Counted from the stretch's first letter, positions 8,210 to 15,677 are shown. The stretch is DNA of 64,000 bases from an uncultured Oscillospiraceae bacterium (GCA_947626345.1 CANQSF010000008.1:23398-87397), one strand, 5' to 3'. Numbers and translations are program-made. Notes: generated from the sequence alone by a model not told the origin.

Positions 8210-9469
8210 CTACATCTCGATCTTCGCCAGGATCAGGGGCTCCGGCTCGTCGATCTCCGGTTCGATGCCCTCCCGGCGCAGCTCCTCCGCGATGGCGCGG
8301 ATATAGGTGTCCTCCGCGAAGCCCTGCATCAGCGTACAGCAGAATCGGCCGTTCACCGCGTTGATCTCCATCACCAGCGTGCCCATGGCGCCCACGACGC
8401 TGTAGATGCCCTCCACGACCGCGTCCATCTGGCGGGGGAAGCACCTGCCCACATAGCTCACCGCGGCGCAGCGGCGGGACGCCTCCCGGAAGGAGTCGCG
8501 GATCCTGTCGCTGATCTCCTGGGGGTCCTTCGCGGCGTACAGCTGCTGGATGAACGCGCGCTTGTCATGGATGCTGGTGAGCATCGCGTCCCGGTCGGTG
8601 TTCAGGTATACGATGCCCCGGCTGACCCCGCCCAGCCGCTCCACGCTCCAATCCCGGCACTTGGCCGGATAGCACAGCAGGAACGCGTCCGCCAGCGAGT
8701 GGTGCGCCAGGGGCGTGCCGAAGCCCGGGCGGAGGTTGCGGGCCAGCATGATGTTGACGTCCCACGTCAGATCCGGGTGCAGGCGGAACATCGCCTTGGC
8801 GATGAACACCGCGAACATGGTGGCGGGGCTGCCGTCGTTTTCCCGGCTGTAGCGCAAAAAGGCGTCCTCTTCCACGCGAAAGCGCCAGAGCGTGGCCGGG
8901 CCGGCGTCCGATACGCCGTCCTCCGCCAGAGAGAAAGAATCCGGCGCGCCCCTCCGTCCCGGCGAAAACCGCTCCTCCAGCGGCGGCGGGTCCAGGTAGG
9001 GGTCGTCGGTCTCCTCCGCCGTGATGGGCGTCTCCACCGTTCGGATGCCGTCGGCGGGCAGCCACTGCCCCGTCGCCTCATGGAAATAGTAATACAGCAG
9101 CGTTTTCACCATCTCCATAAGGCCGGTGCCGTCGGCCAGGCCGTGGGAGAAATCCACGATGACCGTCCTTCCCTCATAGCCGAAGGCCAGCAGGTGCCGG
9201 TTCGTCTCCTCAGAGCCCAGCGTCGGCGCCCCACGCCCCGCCCGCACGACGACGGGCCGCGGATTATACACGATCTCGGGCAGGATATCGCCCTGTTTGG
9301 GCACGAACTGCACGGTGAAATAGGGATACCGCTCCATGGTGGTCTTCACCGCGCGCCGCAGCGCGTCCGGCCGCACAGGCTCCTTCAGCTCGATGTAGAG
9401 CCGTATCATGGAATTGTCCCGCAAAAGCGGATAGCAGAGCATCCCCATCGCGGAAGGATTCTTTCTCAT
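8210..9469 (-). CDS. Condensation-domain-like acyltransferase (alcohol acetyltransferase/WES type)
   Basis: A 419-residue stand-alone protein of the CoA-dependent acyltransferase/condensation-domain fold. The active-site motif HxxxDG appears as FSHGLADGTGL at about residue 110, and the N-terminal strand (YIELKEPVRPDALRRAVKTTMERYPYF) matches the start of this fold. The second half carries a DFG-like position replaced by YVGRC. ATG 9469 is preceded by AGGAGG, which decides the start over the longer reading frame. No NRPS or carrier protein lies nearby, so this is probably a small-molecule or lipid acyltransferase rather than a peptide synthetase part. The acceptor is unknown. Confidence 0.65.
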   Translation of the reverse strand: MRKNPSAMGMLCYPLLRDNSMIRLYIELKEPVRPDALRRAVKTTMERYPYFTVQFVPKQGDILPEIVYNPRPVVVRAGRGAPTLGSEETNRHLLAFGYEGRTVIVDFSHGLADGTGLMEMVKTLLYYYFHEATGQWLPADGIRTVETPITAEETDDPYLDPPPLEERFSPGRRGAPDSFSLAEDGVSDAGPATLWRFRVEEDAFLRYSRENDGSPATMFAVFIAKAMFRLHPDLTWDVNIMLARNLRPGFGTPLAHHSLADAFLLCYPAKCRDWSVERLGGVSRGIVYLNTDRDAMLTSIHDKRAFIQQLYAAKDPQEISDRIRDSFREASRRCAAVSYVGRCFPRQMDAVVEGIYSVVGAMGTLVMEINAVNGRFCCTLMQGFAEDTYIRAIAEELRREGIEPEIDEPEPLILAKIEM

Positions 9470-9536
9470 CCTCGTTCCTCCTGTCACATCCGGTCTCTAT
9501 GCGCCGCCAAATGGAACACGGCCGCACGCACATACA

Positions 9537-9827
9537 TCACTCGCCGAGGACCTTCTCCCGGTATTTTTCTTCATCGCTTTTCCACTCGATATACTTCTCC
9601 CGCAGGCACCTGCCGCACGGACGGTAGCCCGCGGCGACCGCCGTCCTCTCATCGGCGAAGAACACTCTGCCCTTCTCATAGCTTCCCGGATGCGCCTTTA
9701 TCGCGGACAGGGCAGCCGGGCAGTCCAGGCGGCCGTAGATCCTGGCATTGCTGTTTCCCCCATAGGTCCCTGGGGTCGCAGAGGTATAGAACTTTCCGTC
9801 AGCACCCAGCAGCTTATATTCTTTCAT
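9537..9827 (-). CDS. Small Ada-type metal-binding-domain protein
   Basis: A 96-residue protein matching the stand-alone relatives of the Ada N-terminal zinc domain. The core reads YGRLDCP, then RVFFADERTAVAAGYRPCGRC. Three cysteines (one in DCP, two in PCGRC) are visible instead of the four that bind zinc in Ada, so zinc binding and methyl-phosphotriester repair are not assured. Such small proteins are common in Clostridia and their role is unknown. It lies between the acyltransferase gene and the IS remnant; nothing shows an operon. Confidence 0.7.
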   Translation of the reverse strand: MKEYKLLGADGKFYTSATPGTYGGNSNARIYGRLDCPAALSAIKAHPGSYEKGRVFFADERTAVAAGYRPCGRCLREKYIEWKSDEEKYREKVLGE

Positions 9828-9954
9828 CGGATCTCCCGCTCCTTTTCGTTCAGCTGTTCACTTCTCCCGTTTCATCCCCGCCGCGATCCCGGGCAGATCA
9901 CCAGCAGTCTCAAAGACGCCAAAGGTCTTAGCATGCCTTGGCATGCTCACCTGC
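9828..9954. other. Non-coding gap with a 16-bp palindrome, left flank of the IS remnant
   Basis: AGCATGCC-TT-GGCATGCT at 9930-9947 is a perfect inverted repeat about 8 bp before the IS remnant. A minus-strand open frame that ends near 9858 crosses it and could be the tail of a gene cut by the IS, but I recognise no family. Confidence 0.35.
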
Positions 9955-10146
9955 TGCGCTATTATAGCCCCATTTTCACGAAAGGGCAAGGCCACAGCCG
10001 TGCTCTGCATCGAAGCGTTCAAGCAGCAAGTCGTCAGCCTCCACCAGGCGGGCACGCCTATTACGGAGCTGTGCCGCCAGCAAACAAAAAAGTGCCTACA
10101 GTATCCGATCAGTCCGAAACAGACTGTCCAAAATACTGTAGGCACT
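9955..10146 (+). mobile_element. Internally deleted IS3-family remnant (MITE-like)
   Basis: The left 125 bp or so match the left end and first 24 codons of the intact IS at 12423: the GCTATTATAGCCC start, GAAAGGGCAAGG, then codons for FKQQVVSLHQAGTPITELCRQ. The sequence then jumps, at about 10085, to the right-end hairpin of the same IS (AGTGCCTACAGTAT ... ATACTGTAGGCACT, to 10146). Over a kilobase of transposase is missing while both ends are kept. Mismatches to the intact copy show it has diverged. It has the same orientation as the intact IS. Confidence 0.85.
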
Positions 10147-10159
10147 CAGTTTTAGGGCT

Positions 10160-10264
10160 CCCAGCGCAAACCAGCGCAGCGTTTGCGCTGGGAAAAAGGA
10201 GAAAGACTCTTGGCCGATGGATGGAAGGCTGTTCACAGCCTCCCACCATCTCCAAGAGTCTTTT
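10160..10264. other. Two consecutive long hairpins
   Basis: First: CCCAGCGCAAAC (10160-10171) pairs perfectly with GTTTGCGCTGGG (10181-10192). Second: AAAGACTCTTGG (10202-10213) pairs with CCAAGAGTCTTT (10252-10263), with inner stems GATGG/CCATC and GGCTG/CAGCC, ending in TTTT. The second could terminate transcription on the plus strand. Its nested design resembles the right-end hairpin of the neighbouring IS, so these may be remains of other small elements. Confidence 0.6.
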
Positions 10265-10293
10265 GACGTGGCTCCATAGGGGTCAAATAATAC

Positions 10294-10372
10294 AATGGCA
10301 CTATTTCCCCTATTCGCCTTTCAAAATGGCACTTTCCAAAGCCACCGCCGAGGAATCGTTAAACAATGGCAC
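10294..10372 (+). repeat. Three direct repeats of AATGGCACT/G
   Basis: AATGGCAC starts at 10294, 10325 and 10365 (spacings 31 and 40 bp), in one orientation. Short repeats spaced like this are found at the ends of IS21-type elements, so this may be a solo end of a lost IS. No transposase for such an element is present. Confidence 0.4.
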
Positions 10373-10396
10373 TGCCCCAAGATCAGGCCATATCAT

Positions 10397-11173
10397 TTAC
10401 GAGTGTGTTATCGTTCCGTCCTTGATGTGATAGTCAATACCACGCTCGGTGCAGAACGCTACCACCTCTGCAACCCTATCATTGAAGAATTGCCTGTATA
10501 AGGGGTAGGCAGTAACTTCTGTGCTATAATTCATCCGCCCGAAAATGATCCGATCGACGAAGCTCACTTCCTCCAGCAACGCCTGCAAATCCTGCCTGAC
10601 AATATTGGGTGTTGGGAAAGGCTCAATGCTCACCCATGTCTTACACCCGGCGTCATGTAGAGCTCTTAATGAAGCAAGCCGCTTCTTCCAAGGTGCAGAA
10701 CCCGGCTCCATACGCTTTCTAAACGCTTCATTTGTAGTAATAAGCGTGATGCCATATTCGTTTTCTTTTGAAAGTTCTACCAGTTCAATCGGTAAAACAC
10801 CTTTTGTCAGAACAGAACACTTGATTCCAGATTCATTGAGCTTCTTGATCGACGCCAAGCTCATATTCTGTATTTCAGGATACTGATACATAAATGGATC
10901 CGTTGAAAAGCACAACTGCACAGATTGGATTTTATCCTTCAGGCGAGGAATTTCCTTATCCAGCAGTTCCAGTGTGTTTGACACCAGATATGGCTCCAGC
11001 CATTCCTCATAGGTTTTTATTTGCCCGAAACGCTTCTTCATCATGAAAGCGTAGCAGGGATATTTACAACCATGGGCGCAGCCCTGTATATGATTCATCG
11101 TATAGTCACCATACTCTACACCGGTTTTGTAGAGCATGGTTTTTCTTTCGATGTAACCCTTTACTTTCTTCAT
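10397..11173 (-). CDS. Radical-SAM-like three-Cys protein paired with TcmP
   Basis: A 258-residue protein with an N-terminal three-cysteine motif GCAHGCKYPCYA (about residues 31-42), followed by a TIM-barrel-like pattern: STDPFMYQYPE, VLTKG, ITTNE, WVSIEPFPTPN. The rest resembles spore-photoproduct-lyase/Rv2578c-type radical SAM proteins. The cluster motif reads CX3CX3C, one residue longer than the canonical CX3CX2C. ATG 11173 (MKKVKG) lies 4 nt after the tcmP stop; an upstream ATG at 11194 would overlap tcmP. The tight coupling and known co-occurrence point to a two-protein system with TcmP. Substrate unknown. AT-richer than the flanking core genes. Confidence 0.75.
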   Translation of the reverse strand: MKKVKGYIERKTMLYKTGVEYGDYTMNHIQGCAHGCKYPCYAFMMKKRFGQIKTYEEWLEPYLVSNTLELLDKEIPRLKDKIQSVQLCFSTDPFMYQYPEIQNMSLASIKKLNESGIKCSVLTKGVLPIELVELSKENEYGITLITTNEAFRKRMEPGSAPWKKRLASLRALHDAGCKTWVSIEPFPTPNIVRQDLQALLEEVSFVDRIIFGRMNYSTEVTAYPLYRQFFNDRVAEVVAFCTERGIDYHIKDGTITHS

Positions 11174-11177
11174 CGGC

Positions 11178-12287
11178 TCAGCCCCTATCAACAAAACTAA
11201 TTGTGCTTCGGCTTACGCTGGCACCGTAGTTCTGTTTCAGTTCGTTTTTTATCTGAGTCCTGAACCCATCGGAAGGAAATATCGGATGGGCGTCAAGAAG
11301 CGCCCATACATCGTCCAGAAGAACATCGGATCTTCCGTTGAATGATTTCTGCAGGTATTCAGCGATATCCTTTATGTAAAAGCAAAACTCATCGGTATTA
11401 GTCTTCGGGGCGTCCATTCCTTCTAAATCGAACATAAACTGGCTCTCTAAGCCATGTGTATTCTTTGTTGAGGACTTGCCTCCGAATGTCTGCCACGCAG
11501 ACTGTTTGTATAATCTGAACCCTTTGATATTGCTCGTACAGTGAATCAGGTTGTAAACAATTGCATTCTTCTCATTAAAAAACGGGAAAGCCGCAATATA
11601 GTACTGGTAGCCGCTGTCACGTCTTAGAGCCTTGATTATATCCTCAATTCGTTTTTCATAAGCCTTCTTATCACTACCGTAAGGAATGAGATCCTTCAGA
11701 TCCATCAAATAAGTCTTCTCATATTTACTTCTGGCCTCGTCTTTCTTGACCATCTTGACGGCCCGCATGGAATCCGAAACCATGTGGTTAAGAATGACCT
11801 CACCCCAATTATTGATGAACGGCATGATTGCATTCCAATCAATAGTGGCCTCAAACGGATCATAGACGAGAAGGTAGTGCTTCTTACTAGACATTTTATG
11901 GCCTAAACGCTTTGCCAGCTCATTTCCGTCCTCGGTAGTAATGTGGACATGAAAGTTGTGGCTTTCATTCGGCATCAAGCCCTTTAAGTGGTCTGTTCTG
12001 GCATCACACAAATCGCTAAAATACAAGTCTATTTGCTTATAGGGATACTGCCCCGCAACGTTTCGGAGGTACTTTGCAACTCGGACCGGCGTACCGAACA
12101 CCTGCTTACCATCGTCATCAACGTACTCTCCGCTGTTTGACATACAGTCAATGAAGACAAGTCCGGAGCAGTATTGATTTTGGAGCAGTTTATGAGCCCA
12201 TGCCTCTACATACTTTTCAATCAGTTCAAATTTCTTAATCGTGTGCGGATTAGCGTGGCCGATTATCTCATCACTGCTACTCACCAT
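11178..12287 (-). CDS. tcmP: Three-Cys-motif partner protein
   Basis: A 369-residue protein matching the TcmP family, named for co-occurrence with a three-cysteine protein, here the next gene. Near the N-terminus, LVFIDCMSNSGEY followed by GTPVRVAKYL resembles the glycine-rich loop of Rossmann-type methyltransferases, and LLVYDPFEA could be the next strand. The enzymatic role has not been established to my knowledge. ATG 12287 has GGAGGAGG 5 nt upstream. The gene starts inside the last codons of a truncated XRE-regulator remnant. The pair is flanked by two IS3 copies, which suggests recruitment as a cassette; defence or modification functions are only inference. Confidence 0.8.
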   Translation of the reverse strand: MVSSSDEIIGHANPHTIKKFELIEKYVEAWAHKLLQNQYCSGLVFIDCMSNSGEYVDDDGKQVFGTPVRVAKYLRNVAGQYPYKQIDLYFSDLCDARTDHLKGLMPNESHNFHVHITTEDGNELAKRLGHKMSSKKHYLLVYDPFEATIDWNAIMPFINNWGEVILNHMVSDSMRAVKMVKKDEARSKYEKTYLMDLKDLIPYGSDKKAYEKRIEDIIKALRRDSGYQYYIAAFPFFNEKNAIVYNLIHCTSNIKGFRLYKQSAWQTFGGKSSTKNTHGLESQFMFDLEGMDAPKTNTDEFCFYIKDIAEYLQKSFNGRSDVLLDDVWALLDAHPIFPSDGFRTQIKNELKQNYGASVSRSTISFVDRG

Positions 12288-12348
12288 TTGCCTCCTCCGA
12301 GATAAGATCCATTATATTTCCGATGTTGCAGTCCAACGCCTTACAGGT
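12277..12348 (-). pseudogene. C-terminal stub of an XRE-family regulator
   Basis: Minus-strand codons from 12348 read TCKALDCNIGNIMDLI and on to a TAG at 12277. This is the typical end of short Cro/CI-like regulators (CKALDCxIGDIM...). The frame is closed by a stop just upstream, so all of the HTH is missing. Its last codons overlap the tcmP start and provide the tcmP ribosome binding site, suggesting tcmP was once translationally coupled to a regulator. Confidence 0.6.
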
Positions 12349-12420
12349 TTATGTTAGGACTTCCGCTCTTACGGTTTCTTCCTTGGATAGTTTCGTGACG
12401 GAGGCCCATCTGATGCCCTT
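12349..12420 (-). pseudogene. Possible gene-tail remnant next to the IS left end
   Basis: A minus-strand frame ending at TAA (12349) reads ...KGIRWASVTKLSKEE... and runs into the IS left end. It has coding-like composition but no start and no family I recognise. It may be the 3' end of a gene interrupted by the IS or by the recombination that joined the cassette. Confidence 0.3.
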
Positions 12421-12468
12421 TTTGTGCTATTATAGCCCTATTTCTATGAAAGGGCAAGGATAACCACC

Positions 12469-13593
12469 ATGCGTTACAGCGAAGAGTTCAAGCAGCACGT
12501 CGTCAGCCTCCACCAGTCGGGCACGCCTATCGAGGAGCTGTGCCGGCAGTACGGTGTGGCCCGGAGCACTCTGTTTCTCTGGGTCAGGGAGTATTCGCCG
12601 GATGAGACCGGCCAGCTCCCGCGAAATATCTATCTGCTGCAAAAGGAGGTGGAACGGCTGCGGACAGAAAACGAGATATTCCGCGTCTGCGGCTGTTCCG
12701 CCGCTTCACCCTTGCAGGAGAGGTTTGCCGCTATTGACGCCCATCAGGACCGATTCTCCCTCCATGCCCTCTGCCGCGTGCTCAAGGTGAACCGTTCCGC
12801 CTATTACCATCACGCCCGCTATGCGCCCAAGGTCACGCAGGTGCAGGCCGATGATGAAGCATTCAAGCCCCTCATCCAGGAGATTTTTGAAAAGAGCCAT
12901 GGGCGGTTCGGCGCACGCCGGATACGCGCCAAGCTGAAGCAAAACGGACACACCATCAGCGAACGCAGGATCACCCGCCTAATGAAGGAGATGGGCCTGT
13001 CGTCCACGGGGCCGCGCCCGCGTCTCAACTCCGCCAACGACCGGCAATATCAATACTATCCCAACAAGTTGAAGCGCCGGTTCCTCACCGACGCGCCAAA
13101 TACCGTCTGGGTCAGCGACATCACCTGTGCCAAGGTCGGCATGGACTTTCTGTATCTCTGCGTCGTCATCGACCTGTATGCCCGGAAGGTCGTAGGGTAC
13201 AGCATATCTGAGTATATCGATACCGCATTGATCACCGACGCCTTTCAGCGTGCGTATTCCTCTCGCGGAAAGCCATCCGGCCTCACGTTCCACAGCGACC
13301 AAGGCACCCAATACACCAGCTACGAGTTTCGCACCTTGCTGAAACAGTACGGCGTTTCGCAGTCTTTCTCCGCACCGGGAAATCCCTATGACAACGCCGT
13401 AGCGGAGTCATTTTTTGCCTCCATAAAGAAGGAGGAATTTCGCCGCAACTATTATGCCAGCGAAGAGGAATTCCGCGCCGCCGTTGACAGCTATATCGAA
13501 TATTACAACGACTATCGTCCCCACCAGCGGCTGGGTTTTCTCACTCCCAATCAGGCGGAGGATGAATGGTTTTCCACCACAGCATCCACATAA
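12469..13593 (+). CDS. IS3-family transposase, single fused reading frame
   Basis: A 374-residue DDE transposase. Residues 1-60 form an HTH_Tnp_1-type domain (SEEFKQHVVSLHQSGTPIEELC), followed by a coiled-coil-like LQKEVERLRTENEIF, an HTH_21 segment (SHGRFGARRIRAKLKQNG) and the rve integrase core. The catalytic triad is D217 (VSDIT), D277 (HSDQGTQYTS) and E313 (NAVAESFFASIKKE), spaced DD(35)E, with the usual YNDYRPHQRLGFLTP tail. Most IS3 members make OrfAB by a -1 frameshift; here both parts are already in one frame, so no frameshift is needed. It appears intact and possibly active. Confidence 0.95.
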   Translation: MRYSEEFKQHVVSLHQSGTPIEELCRQYGVARSTLFLWVREYSPDETGQLPRNIYLLQKEVERLRTENEIFRVCGCSAASPLQERFAAIDAHQDRFSLHALCRVLKVNRSAYYHHARYAPKVTQVQADDEAFKPLIQEIFEKSHGRFGARRIRAKLKQNGHTISERRITRLMKEMGLSSTGPRPRLNSANDRQYQYYPNKLKRRFLTDAPNTVWVSDITCAKVGMDFLYLCVVIDLYARKVVGYSISEYIDTALITDAFQRAYSSRGKPSGLTFHSDQGTQYTSYEFRTLLKQYGVSQSFSAPGNPYDNAVAESFFASIKKEEFRRNYYASEEEFRAAVDSYIEYYNDYRPHQRLGFLTPNQAEDEWFSTTAST

Positions 13594-13614
13594 ATTAAAA
13601 GACAAAAACAAGAA

Positions 13615-13675
13615 TAAAAAGTGCCTACAGTATCCGGTCAGTCCGAAACAGACTGTCCAAAATACTGTAGGCACT
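13615..13675 (-). terminator. Right-end hairpin of the IS, acting as terminator beyond ssrA
   Basis: AGTGCCTACAGTAT (from 13620) pairs with ATACTGTAGGCACT (to 13675) with an inner CAGTC/GACTG stem. On the minus strand it is followed by TTTTTATTC. It lies directly downstream of ssrA. The same hairpin ends the IS remnant at 10146, so it belongs to the IS, not to ssrA. Confidence 0.75.
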
Positions 13676-13680
13676 CCACT

Positions 13681-14041
13681 TGGTGGAGCTGAGGGGAATC
13701 GAACCCCTGTCCGAAAGCGTTTCAACGGAACCTTCTCCGGGCGCAGACGGTCATTTTGCGCTTACGCGCTGTTCCCTTTCCCGGCGCAGGCCGACACGCG
13801 GTACGAGTCAGGTAGCTTCATGATGCATGGTGCGCTCAAAGCTTTGCGCACGCACGGACGCTGCTAGTCGACGCCCAGGTCCCGGGCCGCAGCGCTCCCG
13901 GGCTGGACGGGCCTGCCTTAAGCGGCGGCCAGAACGGCGTTGTCGTTCTCAGTTAATTTGAAGGTTCCCGGTTTTATGGATGGCCGGGGCATCCGCCCGC
14001 TTATTCCGCCCCCACACCCCCGTCGAAACCATTGCAGCCCC
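13681..14041 (-). ncRNA. ssrA: tmRNA (transfer-messenger RNA)
   Basis: About 361 nt. The 5' end GGGGCTG (14041 downward) pairs with CAGCTCC ahead of an encoded CCA at 13683-13681. The 5' tRNA-like part has the usual GGTTTCGACGGGG and the 3' part a T-arm (GGGGTTCGATTCCCC). The tag frame ends at TAA 13918-13920; the resume codon is probably GAG at 13950, giving an inferred tag AENDNAVLAAA. It rescues stalled ribosomes together with SmpB, encoded just upstream on the same strand. No clear promoter is seen between the cyclophilin gene and ssrA; a GC-rich hairpin (14046-14067) lies there and may be a processing or terminator element. An IS sits at its 3' end. Confidence 0.95.
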
Positions 14042-14092
14042 TCGGAGCGCGCCCGTCCGGGCGCGCGGCATGAGAACGAACGATCTATATTA

Positions 14093-14611
14093 TTATGCTT
14101 TTTTCGGCGCGGGATAATCCTGGCCGAAGGTGTCCACCGTGACCTTCTGCATGATCTGGGGGACCAGGGGCTTATCGCCCCAGCCGGTCTTGGTGGCGGC
14201 GATCTTATCCACCACGTCCATGCCCTCCAGCACCTGACCGAAGGCGGCGTACTGGCCGTCCAGGTGGGGCGCGTCCTCATGCATGATGAAAAACTGGCTG
14301 CCGGCGCTGTCCGGGTCCATGGCCCGGGCCATGCTCAGCACGCCGCGGGTGTGGCGCAGGTCGTTGGTATAGCCGTTGGCGGCGAACTCCCCGGGGATGG
14401 AGTAACCCGGCCCGCCGGTGCCGTTGCCCTGGGGGCAGCCGCCCTGAATCATGAAGCCGGGGATGACCCTGTGGAAGATCAGGTTATTATAGAATCCCTT
14501 CTGCACGAGGGAGATGAAGTTGTTCACCGTGTTGGGGGCGATCTCGGGATAGAGCTCGGCCTTGATGACGCCGCCGTCATGCATCCGGATGGTCACGATG
14601 GGATTTTTCAT
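14093..14611 (-). CDS. Cyclophilin-type peptidyl-prolyl cis-trans isomerase
   Basis: A 172-residue cytoplasmic cyclophilin; no signal peptide. Core motifs are all present: [28 protein letters not shown] (catalytic Arg in FHRV), [30 protein letters not shown] and [12 protein letters not shown]. It accelerates proline isomerisation in folding proteins. ATG 14611 is preceded by AAGGAGG and overlaps the smpB stop by 4 bp (ATGA), so the two are translationally coupled; the longer frame in this phase is smpB DNA. The order smpB-ppi-ssrA on one strand suggests a shared transcript. Confidence 0.93.
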   Translation of the reverse strand: MKNPIVTIRMHDGGVIKAELYPEIAPNTVNNFISLVQKGFYNNLIFHRVIPGFMIQGGCPQGNGTGGPGYSIPGEFAANGYTNDLRHTRGVLSMARAMDPDSAGSQFFIMHEDAPHLDGQYAAFGQVLEGMDVVDKIAATKTGWGDKPLVPQIMQKVTVDTFGQDYPAPKKA

Positions 14612-15078
14612 GCGTTTGCCTCCTTGAATTTCCGATCCATTTCGCGCTTGGCGCTCTTTTCCGCCGCGTCCGAGCGCTTGTCGTAGAGCTTTTTGCCCTT
14701 GCACAGGCCCAGCTCCACCTTTACCAGACTGTCCTTGAAGTACAGGCTCAGGGGCACCAGGGCCAGCCCCTCCTGCTGCACCTTGGCCCCCAGGCGGACG
14801 ATCTCCCGCCGGTGCATGAGAAGCCGCCGGTCCCGGTCCGGGTCGGCGTTGAAATAGCTGCCCTGCTTGTAGGGACTGATGTGCATCCCCTTCACCCAGA
14901 GCTCGCCGTTCTTCACCCGGGCATAACAGTCCTTCATGTTCAGCGTCCCGGCCCGGATGGACTTGACCTCCGTGCCGGTCAGCTCGATGCCCGCCTCATA
15001 GCGGTCCAGGATGAAATAGTCGTGCCGGGCCTTGCGGTTGTCCGCGATGGTCTTGGTGCCCTTTCCCTTCACCGGCAT
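14608..15078 (-). CDS. smpB: tmRNA-binding protein SmpB
   Basis: A 156-residue protein, the normal size. It carries [29 protein letters not shown] and [25 protein letters not shown] in the beta-barrel core and a basic C-terminal tail ([25 protein letters not shown]) that enters the ribosomal A site in known SmpB. It delivers alanyl-tmRNA to stalled ribosomes. ssrA lies two genes downstream, an expected linkage. Its likely promoter uses the palindrome at 15131-15160 as -10. Confidence 0.97.
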   Translation of the reverse strand: MPVKGKGTKTIADNRKARHDYFILDRYEAGIELTGTEVKSIRAGTLNMKDCYARVKNGELWVKGMHISPYKQGSYFNADPDRDRRLLMHRREIVRLGAKVQQEGLALVPLSLYFKDSLVKVELGLCKGKKLYDKRSDAAEKSAKREMDRKFKEANA

Positions 15079-15130
15079 GACGTATCACCTCCGCTCCTCC
15101 GGCGCGCTTTCTGTCTGACAGTCTCATTGT

Positions 15131-15160
15131 GGTATAATAGCGCGCAGCGTTTATTATACC
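15131..15160. repeat. Intergenic palindrome, copy 3
   Basis: GGTATAATA pairs with TATTATACC across an inner GCGC/GCG stem. The 30-bp unit is almost identical to the one at 56332, including the same internal offset. Confidence 0.7.
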
Positions 15161-15181
15161 GTAATCCGGCCGATTTGGCAA
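15153..15181 (-). promoter_or_regulatory. Promoter for smpB with -10 inside the palindrome
   Basis: Minus strand: TTGCCA (15181-15176), 17-bp spacer, TATAAT (15158-15153), about 75 bp before smpB. The -10 is one arm of palindrome copy 3. Confidence 0.6.
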
Positions 15182-15209
15182 ACGGTTCCGGTCACTATTT
15201 GAAAAAAGT

Positions 15210-15677
15210 TTACAGTCCGCTCCCGCCCCGGGAGAAAAACCGCCGCAGGCAGGCGACGGCGTCCTCTCGGATGAGGCACGCGCCCTGCTCGGCGGCGTGC
15301 GCCTCCCATCCGGCGTTCACCGGCCGCGCCTGGCCGTATTCATACAGCGCCGGCGCCGCCCCGTCGGCTGCCACCGCCAGCAGATACCCGTCTTCCGTGA
15401 CATACAGGCTGGAGGGCACGTCGGCGCAGGCCAGCGCCCCGCCCAGCAGCGCCTCCAGATCGGCGAAGAAAAAGCCCTGGCGGCCGTGGACCGGCCGGGC
15501 GATGACCAGGGTGTCCTCCCCCGCGGCGAAGCACTCCGCCTCCGTCTCCGCCCAGGGGGCCAGCCCCCGCTCCTCAAGCGCCTGGCGCACCAGAGAGAGC
15601 ATCTGCTCCCGGGTGGGCGCCGCCTCCCGGCTGATCCATATGGACACCGCCGTGTCCGTGGCCTGTACCGTTTTCAT
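15210..15677 (-). CDS. MecA-like adaptor protein (putative)
   Basis: A 155-residue protein. The C-terminal half has the pattern of MecA adaptors: an aromatic/acidic FFFADLEALL helix, SSLYVTEDGYLLAV strands, then LYEYG and a closing HAAEQGACLIREDAVACLRRFF, which parallels the EYG ... EHGK.I....ALE.L..YF ending of MecA. MecA proteins deliver substrates to ClpC. The N-terminal substrate-binding part is short and unlike B. subtilis MecA. ATG 15677 follows GGGAGGGC at some distance; no closer start exists. Assignment is pattern-based; it could be an unrelated hypothetical protein. Confidence 0.45.
   Translation of the reverse strand: MKTVQATDTAVSIWISREAAPTREQMLSLVRQALEERGLAPWAETEAECFAAGEDTLVIARPVHGRQGFFFADLEALLGGALACADVPSSLYVTEDGYLLAVAADGAAPALYEYGQARPVNAGWEAHAAEQGACLIREDAVACLRRFFSRGGSGL

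Larger units (their letters stand above)
12423..13675 (+). mobile_element. Intact IS3-family insertion sequence
   Basis: About 1.25 kb. The ends were set by comparison with the remnant at 9955-10146: left end from about TGTGCTATTATAG, right end at GTAGGCACT. Terminal inverted repeats are weak (TGnGCTAT versus TGCCTACAG). I find no convincing target duplication, which fits recombination between copies. The right end carries a long hairpin. The element ends 5 bp before the 3' CCA of ssrA. Confidence 0.85.

Noticed and set aside
9858..9950. Tail of an unknown gene on the minus strand before the IS remnant
   Set aside because: The frame is open but short, and no family could be recognised; it is mentioned only in the gap description.
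12423..13675. Target-site duplication around the intact IS
   Set aside because: The flanking bases do not match for any reasonable choice of ends, so I do not claim one.
13681..13720. A stand-alone tRNA suggested by the GGTTCGATTCC T-arm
   Set aside because: It is the 3' tRNA-like end of ssrA; the matching 5' half lies about 340 nt away.
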